Assembly: GCF_005222815.1 (NCBI RefSeq)
Contig: NZ_STGB01000005.1
Coordinates: 1,029,184 to 1,093,183, forward strand
From: Roseomonas sp. AR75
GTDB taxonomy: Bacteria > Pseudomonadota > Alphaproteobacteria > Acetobacterales > Acetobacteraceae
DNA: 64,000 bases
Reading direction: 5' to 3'
Shown here piece after piece: positions 33,734 to 42,277 of this stretch. The notes under the pieces are model-generated. The model was not told where the DNA came from. It ran no database searches and worked only from the letters and a program-made list of their open reading frames with translations. Each line of letters begins with the position of its first letter. Within the stretch, counting starts at the first letter, position 1. The translations under genes and the position numbers were made by a program.

Positions 33734-35634
33734 TGGCCTTCGACCAGACGACCCGCGGCCGGCTTCAGCGCTTCGTCTCGGAGGCGCGGGCGCTGCTCAC
33801 CAGCGAGTTCGCCGAGCAGTTCCAGCAGGACTATGGCCTGGACCCTCAATCGGGCTCCGTCGCTGAGCTCGCGAGCCTGGCGCACCTCGATGACCGCCGC
33901 CTCGAGACCGCCCGCGTCCTCCGGGAGATCCTGGACCACTACCTCGCGGCCGAAGCTGGGCGGGGGAGCGAAGCAACCAAGGCGGTTCTCGAGCGCATGG
34001 TCCGTGAGCAGGCCTTCACGGCGCTGAACAGGCTGGCCGCGCTGCGAATGATGGAGGCGCGCGGCCTTGTGCTGGAGTGCGTCGGCAATGGCTACCAGTC
34101 GCGAGCCTTCCAACTCTACCAGCGCGTGGCGAGCACGGCCCTGGGCGAGACGGGCGACGCCTATCGCATTTTCCTGCTCAGCCTCTGCGACGTCTACAGC
34201 GGTGACCTGCCGCTGCTGTTCGATCGGCACTTCCCGAACGGGCGCCTCTTCCCGCGCGAGCCCGCGCTGCTGCCACTGCTGGGGCTGATCAACGCGGCGG
34301 ACATCGAGCCGCTCTGGGCCGAGGACGAGACCATTGGCTGGATCTACCAGTACTTCAACAGCCGCGAAGAGCGCCGGGCGATGCGCGAGGCGAGCCAAGC
34401 GCCGCGCAATAGCCGCGAACTCGCCGTGCGCAACCAGTTCTTCACGCCGCGCTACGTGGTGGAGTTTCTGGTGGACAACACGCTGGGGCGGCTCTGGTTC
34501 AACTGGACGGGCGGGCAGACGGGGCTTCGCGATCGCTGCCAGTACCTGCTCGTGAAGCCAGACGAGGCCCCGGAGCCCACTCGGCGCCTTCGGGATCCGC
34601 GCACGATCAAGCTGCTCGACCCAGCCTGCGGGTCGATGCACTTCGGGCTCTATGCCTTCGACTTGTTCCTCGAGATCTACCGCGAGGCCTGGGTCTGGGA
34701 GCAGAGCCACGGGCCGGGCTGCTTGGATGCAGAGACCGGGGGCAGCGCCGACCTGAAGCCGCTGTGCCAGACCTACGCGGACGAGGACGCCTTCCAGCGG
34801 GACGTGCCGAGGTTGATCATCGAGCAAAACATCTACGGGGTGGACATCGACCCGCGTGCGGCTCAGATCGCCTCGTTGGCACTGTGGCTGCGGGCCCAGC
34901 GAGCCTGGCATGCAACTGGTGTAAAGGCGCCGGACCGGCCTGCCATTGGTCGTGGGCATGTCGTGGCGGCCGTCGCACCGCCGGCGGAGGTAACGCTGCG
35001 CGAGGGCGTGATGGAAACGCTTGACCCTCGAGATGCAGCGTTGTTCGAGAGGACGCTTTTCCTCCTGAGAGATCTGCCGGAACTCGGTGTGCTGCTGGAG
35101 GTCGAGAAAGAGTTGCCATCGCTGATCCGTGCGGTGTTCGGGACGCGCGGCGGACTTTTCCAGGCCGAGGACATTGCGCAGTGGCAGCGAGCAGAGATGC
35201 GGTTGCAGGAAGCCCTGATGAGCTTCGCTCAGGCCGCGCGATCCACCTATCAGGGGCGGCTCTTCGCAGAAGATGCAATACAGGGTCTTCGAGTCGTCGA
35301 CCTCTGTCGGACGGTATTTGACGTAGCTTTGATGAATCCCCCATTTGGCGCAGCAGCATCAAGCACGAAGCCATATATCACGAAGTCCTATCCCAACAGC
35401 AAGAATGACATACTCTGCGTTTTCGTCGAGCGGGCACTGCAGATGATGCGCGAGGGAGGCCGATTGGGAGCAATAACTTCTCGAACATGTTTCTTTACAT
35501 CTAGTTACGAAGACTGGCGGCGAAAAATCTTGCTAGAAGTCGGAGAGCCCCAGATCATCGTAGATCTGGGTTTGGGCGTAATGGATGACGCGATGGTCGA
35601 GGCTGCGGCTTACGTAGTCGAGAGGGCTGCATGA
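33733..35634 (+). CDS. pglX: BREX adenine methyltransferase PglX, N-terminal catalytic half (split gene)
   Basis: 633 residues holding the helical N-terminal region and the N6-adenine methyltransferase core. Motif I LLDPACGSMHFGLYAFDLF lies at residues about 294-312 (AdoMet binding). Motif IV NPPFG is at 535-539. QNIYGVDIDPRAAQIASLAL is the AdoMet-acid region. PglX normally runs to about 1200 residues; this protein ends soon after motif IV, and the rest lies in the overlapping next gene. The TGA (35632-35634) overlaps the next ATG as ATGA. From about 35340 on, GC drops sharply. Catalytic motifs are intact, so activity with the second half in trans is possible. Confidence 0.9.
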   Translation: MAFDQTTRGRLQRFVSEARALLTSEFAEQFQQDYGLDPQSGSVAELASLAHLDDRRLETARVLREILDHYLAAEAGRGSEATKAVLERMVREQAFTALNRLAALRMMEARGLVLECVGNGYQSRAFQLYQRVASTALGETGDAYRIFLLSLCDVYSGDLPLLFDRHFPNGRLFPREPALLPLLGLINAADIEPLWAEDETIGWIYQYFNSREERRAMREASQAPRNSRELAVRNQFFTPRYVVEFLVDNTLGRLWFNWTGGQTGLRDRCQYLLVKPDEAPEPTRRLRDPRTIKLLDPACGSMHFGLYAFDLFLEIYREAWVWEQSHGPGCLDAETGGSADLKPLCQTYADEDAFQRDVPRLIIEQNIYGVDIDPRAAQIASLALWLRAQRAWHATGVKAPDRPAIGRGHVVAAVAPPAEVTLREGVMETLDPRDAALFERTLFLLRDLPELGVLLEVEKELPSLIRAVFGTRGGLFQAEDIAQWQRAEMRLQEALMSFAQAARSTYQGRLFAEDAIQGLRVVDLCRTVFDVALMNPPFGAAASSTKPYITKSYPNSKNDILCVFVERALQMMREGGRLGAITSRTCFFTSSYEDWRRKILLEVGEPQIIVDLGLGVMDDAMVEAAAYVVERAA

Positions 35635-37517
35635 TCACCTTTATAAGGCTATTTTCTTCTCACGATAAGGCCGAAGATCTTCGGGTTGCCATACAGTGTG
35701 CCAGCGGAAATGTATTTCATGTTGAGCGAGATGCCTTCAATAAAATTCCAGGACTTCCATTTGCTTACTGGGTAACAGACTCCATCCGTTCTGTTTTTAC
35801 GCGGCATAAATCTCTTGATTCCGGTCAACGAGCCGCTAAGCAGGGATTATCAACAGCGAACGAGTTCCGGTTTGTTCGAGCGCATTGGGAGGTCAATTCG
35901 ACCTCGGCTCAATGGGTTCCGTTTGCAAAAGGCGGATCTCACTCTCCGTTTTATGCCGATATCCCAATGGTCGTAAAATGGGCAGGCGATGGGCGAGAAA
36001 TACAGGCTTTTTCCGATCCAAGAACGGGAAAGCAGCTCTCATACGCTCGGAATAAAGAACTTTATCTCCAACCCGGAATATTCCAAACGTTACGAGCTTT
36101 ATCGCTTGCGCCACATTTAACTCCGCCCGGATGTGTTTTTGGGGACAATGGAACTTATGTCGTTGCGCCAAAAGATGATCTATTTTGTATGCTCGCCCTG
36201 CTGAACTCTCAATGTGCGGATTTTTTGCATAAGCTTATGCTTGGTCGCACAGGGTACGCCCTGTACAGAAATGGAACCCTCGCCAGGCTCCCTATTCCGG
36301 AATTAGGAGCTAACCGGCCGAAGTTGAATGATCTTGCTATGCTCGCTTGGAAAATTCTACGTAGTAAAGATGAAAATCTGGAAACGTCCCGAGCTTTTTT
36401 TCTTCCAACACTACTGTGCGGTTCGATAGGGCTGCGCGATTGCCGCGAATCGCGGGGTGAATTGCGGCAGATTCAGGCCGAGATTGATGCGCTAGCGTAT
36501 GAAATATATGGCCTAAGCGAACCAGACCGTGCGGTGATGCAGCGTTCTGAAGTTGATCTTTCCAGCGCGTCTAACGTCGAGGATGAGGCGGGCGAAGAAG
36601 ATATCGAATATAGTGGGGATCATAATGATACGTCTGACAATATATGTGATCTGATTAGTTGGACAGTAGGCGTAGCGTTTGGGCGTTTCGACTGGCGCCT
36701 GGCAATCGGCGAGGGGGCGCTATCCGTGGATGTAGATCCACTCCAGCCACCTGGCCAAAGCCCAGGTCTACTTTCGAGTGAATCTGAGCCATTCCATGCA
36801 AATGACGGAATTTTAGTCGATGACTTGGGTCACCCTCACGACTTGCCGCATCTTCTGAGTGATGTTCTTTCTGAGGTTCAGCAATCCGTCTCTTTTGATG
36901 TGCGCGATTTCATTCGGCGGGAATTTTTTGATCTTCACCTCTCTTTATACACTAGAAGCGGACGTAGGGCGCCGATATATTGGCCATTATCGACAGCCTC
37001 CGGCATTTATACGCTCTGGCTCTACTACCCGAATCTCAGCAGCCAGACGCTCTACACGGCGGTCAATGACTTCCTCGACCCGAAGCTCGCACAATTGCGG
37101 CAACAGATCGCTTCGCTGCGCGGCAAGGGGAACCCGCGCAGCCGCGAGGAGGACCGGACCCTCGAAGCGCTGCAGACTTTAGAGGTCGAGCTGACCGAGA
37201 TGCGCGACACCCTACTGCGCATCGCACCCACTTATCGCCCGAACCAAGACGACGGCGTGCAGATCACGGCAGCACCGCTCTGGCCGCTGTTCCGCCACAA
37301 GCCCTGGCAGAAGCTGCTGAAGGAGACCTGGGCGAAGCTGGAGAAGGGCGAGTACGACTGGGCGCACCTCGCGATGGCCTACTGGCCCGACCGCGTGCGC
37401 GAGAAGTGCAGGACCGACAAGTCTCTGGCCATCGCCCACGACCTCGAGCGCCTCTACGAGCCGCCTGAGCCTAGGACGGCCAAGCCCCGAGGCCGCAAGA
37501 AGTCGGGGGACGCATGA
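35631..37517 (+). CDS. PglX C-terminal half: target-recognition and C-terminal domain
   Basis: 628 residues that continue where homologous single-chain PglX proteins go on after the catalytic core (ITFIRLFSSHDKAEDLRVAI). It includes the variable target-recognition region (FAYWVTDSIRSVFTRHKSLD, QPGIFQTLRALSLAPHLTPP, FCMLALLNSQCADFLHKLML) and the conserved C-terminal block LISWTVGVAFGRFDWRLAIG and YWPLSTASGIYTLWLYYPNL. Bases up to about 36990 are much poorer in G+C than the rest of the operon. It starts with ATG overlapping the previous stop and ends overlapping pglZ (ATGA). The two halves are in different frames (a -1 change would fuse them), without a homopolymer at the junction. Confidence 0.82.
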   Translation: MITFIRLFSSHDKAEDLRVAIQCASGNVFHVERDAFNKIPGLPFAYWVTDSIRSVFTRHKSLDSGQRAAKQGLSTANEFRFVRAHWEVNSTSAQWVPFAKGGSHSPFYADIPMVVKWAGDGREIQAFSDPRTGKQLSYARNKELYLQPGIFQTLRALSLAPHLTPPGCVFGDNGTYVVAPKDDLFCMLALLNSQCADFLHKLMLGRTGYALYRNGTLARLPIPELGANRPKLNDLAMLAWKILRSKDENLETSRAFFLPTLLCGSIGLRDCRESRGELRQIQAEIDALAYEIYGLSEPDRAVMQRSEVDLSSASNVEDEAGEEDIEYSGDHNDTSDNICDLISWTVGVAFGRFDWRLAIGEGALSVDVDPLQPPGQSPGLLSSESEPFHANDGILVDDLGHPHDLPHLLSDVLSEVQQSVSFDVRDFIRREFFDLHLSLYTRSGRRAPIYWPLSTASGIYTLWLYYPNLSSQTLYTAVNDFLDPKLAQLRQQIASLRGKGNPRSREEDRTLEALQTLEVELTEMRDTLLRIAPTYRPNQDDGVQITAAPLWPLFRHKPWQKLLKETWAKLEKGEYDWAHLAMAYWPDRVREKCRTDKSLAIAHDLERLYEPPEPRTAKPRGRKKSGDA

Positions 37518-40045
37518 GCATCGCCACCTTCATCCGAGATGAGGTCCTGCTGCAGCGACTGCGCAAGGCCTCGGTGCTGGCGGTCTACGACCCGGACCGG
37601 CGCTACCGCGACCTCTGTCTCACACTTGCGAGCCAGGAAACTGCGGTCGTGGACACCAGCGAGAGCGGCATCGAGGCGCGTGAGGCGGCGATGCTCGCGC
37701 TCGCCGCCCTGGGCAGGCCGGGCCAGCCAAAATCACTACTGGTCTACGTGCCGGCCAAGTCCCCTGTGACCGACGAGGAGCGCCAGGTCGACCCGTTCGC
37801 CGTTTACGCCGCCTGCGGCGCCGTCTTCCCGGACGGCGACGGCGACGGCTATGAAAGCCTCTGCCTGAAGTCGAAGCCCGACCACGCCACCGAGATCCGC
37901 CGCCTCTTCGCCGAGAACCCGTCTCCGTCCTTCGCGCTGATCGACAACGTCGGCGGGGGCCTCTCCTGGCCGACGCTACGAACGTGCCTGAATGCGGAAT
38001 CCGCGCGCGAGATCATCCTCGCGCTCCTCGCCCCTACCCCGAAGCAGAAGGAAGCCCTTAAGGCTGGCGACGGCTGGGTGCCGGAGGCCAAGGCCCTCCT
38101 CGAGAAGTCGCTCGGCCTCAAGCTGATGACGAAGGGCAAGACGCACTCGTCCATCGCTGACGAACTGTGGCGCTTCGTCCTGTTCAGCGAGTTCGCCTTC
38201 GACCTGCCAGGCGCGCTCCCCGCGGCGCTGTCCAACGTGCCGAAGGCCCCTGAGGAGGCCCGGCCTCACGTTGAGTACCTGTGCGACGCCCTCCGAAGCG
38301 GGATGAACACACGCGCCGAGTACGTCGCCCGGGCTGAGGCGGTCGAGGACGAACTCAAGGTGCGCGATGCCTGCGCCGGCATCGACGATCTGGGCGTCAG
38401 GGACACCTTCCCGTTCGAGGAGCGACGCGTGCTGACCACGGCCGTCGGCGCGCTTGTCGCCGGCGACCTGGACCGGGCGAGGGAGATCCTCTCGCGACAC
38501 GGCAGCTCCGTCTGGATCGGAAGGGGCGAGAGCGAGGCACAGTGGGAGATCGTCGAGGCCGGCCTCCGGCTCGTGGAGGCCTGCGAAGATGCAGACCGCC
38601 AGCTGGCTGAGCACGCACGGAGCCTCGACTCCGTCGTGGCGCACTACGCAGCTTCGCTCCGCGACGTCGACCGCCTGCAGCGCGAGTTTGAGCAGGCGGT
38701 CGGCGACTACGTACCTGAGGACGCGTCGCTCTCCGGCGCCGTGGAACATTGCCGCAGGCGGCACGCGAAGCTGGCTGAGAAGGTGCAGTCTGTCTTCACC
38801 AAACACCTCGAAGGGTCCGGCTGGCCCGCGCACGGCCTAATGTCCAACGCGGACGTTTTCGACCAGATCGTCGAGCCGATGCTGAAGGAGAGCGGGCGCA
38901 GGGTGGCCTACATCCTGGTCGACGCGCTGAGGTACGAGCTCGGCGTCACCCTGCACCGGCAGCTGGCCGAGACGGAGCAGGCGGAGATCAGGGCGGCGTG
39001 CGCGCAGCTTCCCACCGTCACACCCGTGGGCATGGCGTCACTTCTGCCTGGCGCGGCCGCGGGGCTGCGGCTGCTCAAAGAGGCCGACGGCTTCTGCGTT
39101 GCGCTGCGCGGCGACAAGCTTGCATCGGTTGCCCAGCGCATGGAGGTGCTGCGGGCTCGCCTTGGCGACCGGTTCGCGGAGGCTCAGCTCGAGACCTGGT
39201 TGAGGGCGAACAAGAATGTCCCCACCTCTGTCGAGCTACTCGTTCTAAGAACCGTCGACATAGATGGTCACCTCGAGAACACCCCCTCGGGTGCTCTCAG
39301 CACCCTGAATCTCATCCACCAGGCCCTGAAGTCGATCCGCATTGCAGTGCACAGGCTCAAGCAGGCCGGCTTCGCCGACGTGGTCATCGCGACCGACCAC
39401 GGCTTCGTCCTGAACGCCCACGCTGAGGCGGGAGACGTCTGCACCAAGCCACCAGGGGCGTGGGTGGTCGCCCACGACCGCGCCCTCTTGGGCGAGGGCG
39501 AGGCAGACGCAGCCAACTTCGCGCTGCTGGCGGAGAGGGCCGGCGTTCGGGGCGACTTCCAGAAGCTCGCCGGACCCCGGAGCATGTCTGCGTACCGCAA
39601 GGGCCTCCTCTACTTTCACGGCGGGGCATCGCTCCAAGAGGCTGTCGTCCCGGTCATCACCGTACGGCTGAAGCGCGCCGTGCAGCCGGAGCTTGCCGCG
39701 GCCAAGGTGACTCTGTCCTACAAGGCCGGGGCGACCTCGAGAGTCACAACACGACTGCCGGTCGTAGACCTGGCGGTCGAGGGCGCGAACATGTTCTCTC
39801 TCGGCGAGACATTCGAGATCCTGCTCGAGGCCCACAGCAAGAAGGGCGAGGTGGTTGGTGAAGCGAAGCGCGGCGGCCACGTCGACGTGGCCACCGGGAC
39901 GGTCACGGTGAAGCCGGGCGGACGGGTGCAGGTGACGATCAAGATGGCCATGGAGTTCGAGGGCAAGTTCGTGCTGAAGGCCCTGAATCCCGTGACCCTG
40001 GCGCTCTACGCTTCGCTGGACCTGGAGACGGCCTATGCAGTCTGA
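37514..40045 (+). CDS. pglZ: BREX phosphatase-fold protein PglZ
   Basis: An 843-residue PglZ protein of the alkaline-phosphatase superfamily, a core BREX component with predicted metal-dependent nuclease or phosphatase activity. The metal-site regions are visible: RRVAYILVDALRYELGVTLH (Asp at about 470), the PTVTPVGMASLLPGA segment, and ADVVIATDHGFVLNAHAEAG (Asp-His at about 628-629). The N-terminal half (about 1-440) is the interaction region, and the C-terminal 130 residues form a beta-rich domain. The start overlaps pglX's second half as ATGA, and the end overlaps brxL by 11 bases. Confidence 0.93.
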   Translation: MSIATFIRDEVLLQRLRKASVLAVYDPDRRYRDLCLTLASQETAVVDTSESGIEAREAAMLALAALGRPGQPKSLLVYVPAKSPVTDEERQVDPFAVYAACGAVFPDGDGDGYESLCLKSKPDHATEIRRLFAENPSPSFALIDNVGGGLSWPTLRTCLNAESAREIILALLAPTPKQKEALKAGDGWVPEAKALLEKSLGLKLMTKGKTHSSIADELWRFVLFSEFAFDLPGALPAALSNVPKAPEEARPHVEYLCDALRSGMNTRAEYVARAEAVEDELKVRDACAGIDDLGVRDTFPFEERRVLTTAVGALVAGDLDRAREILSRHGSSVWIGRGESEAQWEIVEAGLRLVEACEDADRQLAEHARSLDSVVAHYAASLRDVDRLQREFEQAVGDYVPEDASLSGAVEHCRRRHAKLAEKVQSVFTKHLEGSGWPAHGLMSNADVFDQIVEPMLKESGRRVAYILVDALRYELGVTLHRQLAETEQAEIRAACAQLPTVTPVGMASLLPGAAAGLRLLKEADGFCVALRGDKLASVAQRMEVLRARLGDRFAEAQLETWLRANKNVPTSVELLVLRTVDIDGHLENTPSGALSTLNLIHQALKSIRIAVHRLKQAGFADVVIATDHGFVLNAHAEAGDVCTKPPGAWVVAHDRALLGEGEADAANFALLAERAGVRGDFQKLAGPRSMSAYRKGLLYFHGGASLQEAVVPVITVRLKRAVQPELAAAKVTLSYKAGATSRVTTRLPVVDLAVEGANMFSLGETFEILLEAHSKKGEVVGEAKRGGHVDVATGTVTVKPGGRVQVTIKMAMEFEGKFVLKALNPVTLALYASLDLETAYAV

Positions 40046-42131
40046 GTATGCGATGGACGCGCTGGACACGAAGCTGAACGAGGCGTTCGACGGGAAGGTA
40101 GTGCGCAAGGACCTTCTCCACCGCATCAAGAAGGGCACGAACGTGCCCACCTTCGTGCTCGAGTTCCTCCTTGCGCGCTACTGCGCCAGCAACGACCCGG
40201 CGGAGATCCAGGAGGGCATGGAGGCCGTCCTGTCGACCCTCCAGGAGAACTACGTCCGTCCCGATGAGGCTAACGCCGCCCAGTCTCGCGTGGCCATGAA
40301 GGGGAAGCACAAGTTCATCGACAAGGTCCACGTCAGGTACGTCGAGAAGGAGAAGCGCCACTGGGCATCGTTGGAGAATTTCGCCTCGCAGCGCATCGCA
40401 ATCGGCGAGAAGTTCTACCGCGACAACGACCGCCTGCTGGAGGGCGGGATCTGGGCCGAGGTGGTGATCGCCCACAACGACGTGGACGCGGACGCATACG
40501 CTTTCTACGTCGAGGATCTCCGACCCGTTCAGCTCAGCCGATTCGACTTCGCCGCCTACGGCGAGGCCAAAAAGGCCTTCAGCCGCGACGAGTGGATCGA
40601 CGTCGTGCTGCGGTCAGTAGGACTCGAGCCGAGCAAGTTGTCACCCCGCGTGAAGCTCCACTTCATCGCGCGGCTCGCTCCGCTAGTTGAGCCGAATTTC
40701 AACTTCATCGAGTTGGGCCCCCGCGGAACGGGCAAGTCCTACTTCTTCTCCGAGTTCTCGCCCTACTCGACCCTGATCAGCGGCGGCCAGGCCACCAAGT
40801 CCGTCCTGTTCTACAACAACGCGCGCCGCAAGATTGGCCTAGTGGGGTTCTGGGACACTGTCGCATTCGACGAAGTCGGCGGGATCAAGGTGAAGGACCC
40901 CGACACGATCCAGATCATGAAGGACTTCATGGCCAACGGCCGCTTCTCGCGCGGCGTAGAGGTCATCGCTGACGCGAGCATGGCGTTCGTCGGGAACATC
41001 GACTTGTCGGTCGAGCAGATCGTGAACTCGACTGAGTACGACCTATTCCAACCCCTGCCCGAGCAGTTCGACCTCGCAGTCATGGACCGCTTCGCCTGCT
41101 ATCTCCCCGGCTGGGAGATGCCCAAGAACAGCAGTGCCTTCCTCACCGGCCGCTTCGGACTCATCACCGACTACCTGGCCGAGGCTTTCCACTACCAAAT
41201 GAAGCACAGCAACCGCTACGAGGAGGTCAGCAAGCGCGTTCGGTTCGGCACCGCCGTCGAGGGTCGCGACGAGAAGGGGATCAAGAAGACGCTCTGCGCG
41301 ATCCTCAAGATCCTCCACCCAGCGGACTCTCCCAGCGACGCTGAGTTCGACGAGTACGTTGCCTACGCCGTCGAGTGCCGCCGGCGCGTCAAGGAGCAGA
41401 TGAACAAGCGCAAGCCTGACGACGAGTTCGCGCGGATCGACCTCTCGTATTTCGACAGGTCTGGGCGCGAGGTAGTCGTCCATTGCCCGGAGTCGGTCGG
41501 TGCCTCCGCGACGCTCGAGCCCGCACGTCGCCGACGAGCTCGCCCCGAGGCGGGCCAGGCCGATACCAAAAGAGCTTACACGCCGGAGCCGACGTCGGAG
41601 GCACCGCGTCCCGCGGCTGAGGAGGTCCGCGCGCAAGCTGAGGGCGAGCCAGCAGAGCTACAGGAGCTCCACTACACGATTCAGTATGGTGACGTGGGAC
41701 ATACCTACGAGACGATCCTCGGCGCGTACCTGGTCGGCACGCGCGAGCTGGTGATCGAAGACCCCTACATACGTGCGCCGCACCAGGTCGCTAACTTCGT
41801 CCGCTTCTGCGAGACGGTCGTGAAGGCGCCGACCGTGCAGCGGATCAAGCTCGTCACCAGCTACGACGAAAAAACCGACCTAGCCATGGTGCGTGAACGG
41901 CTCGAAGAGCTGAAGCAGAGCCTGTTGGACTTCGACGTAGTCCTGGACATCGAGCTGAACGACAAGCTCCACGACCGCGAGATCCGGACTGACACAGGCT
42001 GGGTCGTGAAGATCGGTCGAGGGCTCGACTTCTACCAGAAGCCAGACGGATGGTCTGCCATCGGCGCTAACGACTTCAGCCTGCGTCGTTGTCTCGAGAC
42101 GAAGGTGGACGTTTTTCGTTTATCCTCGTGA
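40035..42131 (+). CDS. brxL: BrxL-like AAA+ ATPase with C-terminal MIT_C domain
   Basis: A 698-residue last BREX gene. Residues 1-440 match BrxL: the N-terminal DNA-binding-like region, Walker A FIELGPRGTGKSYFFSE (228-235 core), Walker B TVAFDEVGGIKVKD near 280, sensor AFVGNIDLSVEQIV and the arginine-rich DRFACYLPGWEMPK. In classical BrxL a Lon-like Ser/Lys protease domain follows. Here a charged linker (about 490-540) leads to an MIT_C (phospholipase D-like) domain: HYTIQYGDVGHTYETILGAY, RELVIEDPYIRAPHQVANFV, KLHDREIRTDTGWVVKIGRG and LDFYQKP. The start overlaps pglZ. After the stop only short hairpins and then the IS66 element are found. Confidence 0.85.
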   Translation: MQSEYAMDALDTKLNEAFDGKVVRKDLLHRIKKGTNVPTFVLEFLLARYCASNDPAEIQEGMEAVLSTLQENYVRPDEANAAQSRVAMKGKHKFIDKVHVRYVEKEKRHWASLENFASQRIAIGEKFYRDNDRLLEGGIWAEVVIAHNDVDADAYAFYVEDLRPVQLSRFDFAAYGEAKKAFSRDEWIDVVLRSVGLEPSKLSPRVKLHFIARLAPLVEPNFNFIELGPRGTGKSYFFSEFSPYSTLISGGQATKSVLFYNNARRKIGLVGFWDTVAFDEVGGIKVKDPDTIQIMKDFMANGRFSRGVEVIADASMAFVGNIDLSVEQIVNSTEYDLFQPLPEQFDLAVMDRFACYLPGWEMPKNSSAFLTGRFGLITDYLAEAFHYQMKHSNRYEEVSKRVRFGTAVEGRDEKGIKKTLCAILKILHPADSPSDAEFDEYVAYAVECRRRVKEQMNKRKPDDEFARIDLSYFDRSGREVVVHCPESVGASATLEPARRRRARPEAGQADTKRAYTPEPTSEAPRPAAEEVRAQAEGEPAELQELHYTIQYGDVGHTYETILGAYLVGTRELVIEDPYIRAPHQVANFVRFCETVVKAPTVQRIKLVTSYDEKTDLAMVRERLEELKQSLLDFDVVLDIELNDKLHDREIRTDTGWVVKIGRGLDFYQKPDGWSAIGANDFSLRRCLETKVDVFRLSS

Positions 42132-42277
42132 GCGAGGGGACACCTCGAATAATTCGGTCTTCGGGTGCCGCCGATGCCCCGATGCGCGGGGAGCGGCCGT
42201 TTCGGATCGCCTGTTCCGCCTCTGGGCGGCGGGCGGCGTGGTAAGCGTTGCTCCGCGGCCCTTGCTGGCGCGGTGGC

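Noticed and set aside
35621..35640. Phase-variation tract at the pglX split
   Set aside because: No homopolymer or short tandem repeat at the junction; the structure is a plain ATGA overlap.
42124..42147. Terminator after brxL
   Set aside because: Only two alternative 5-bp stems (CCTCG/CGAGG) without a T-run; too weak to call.
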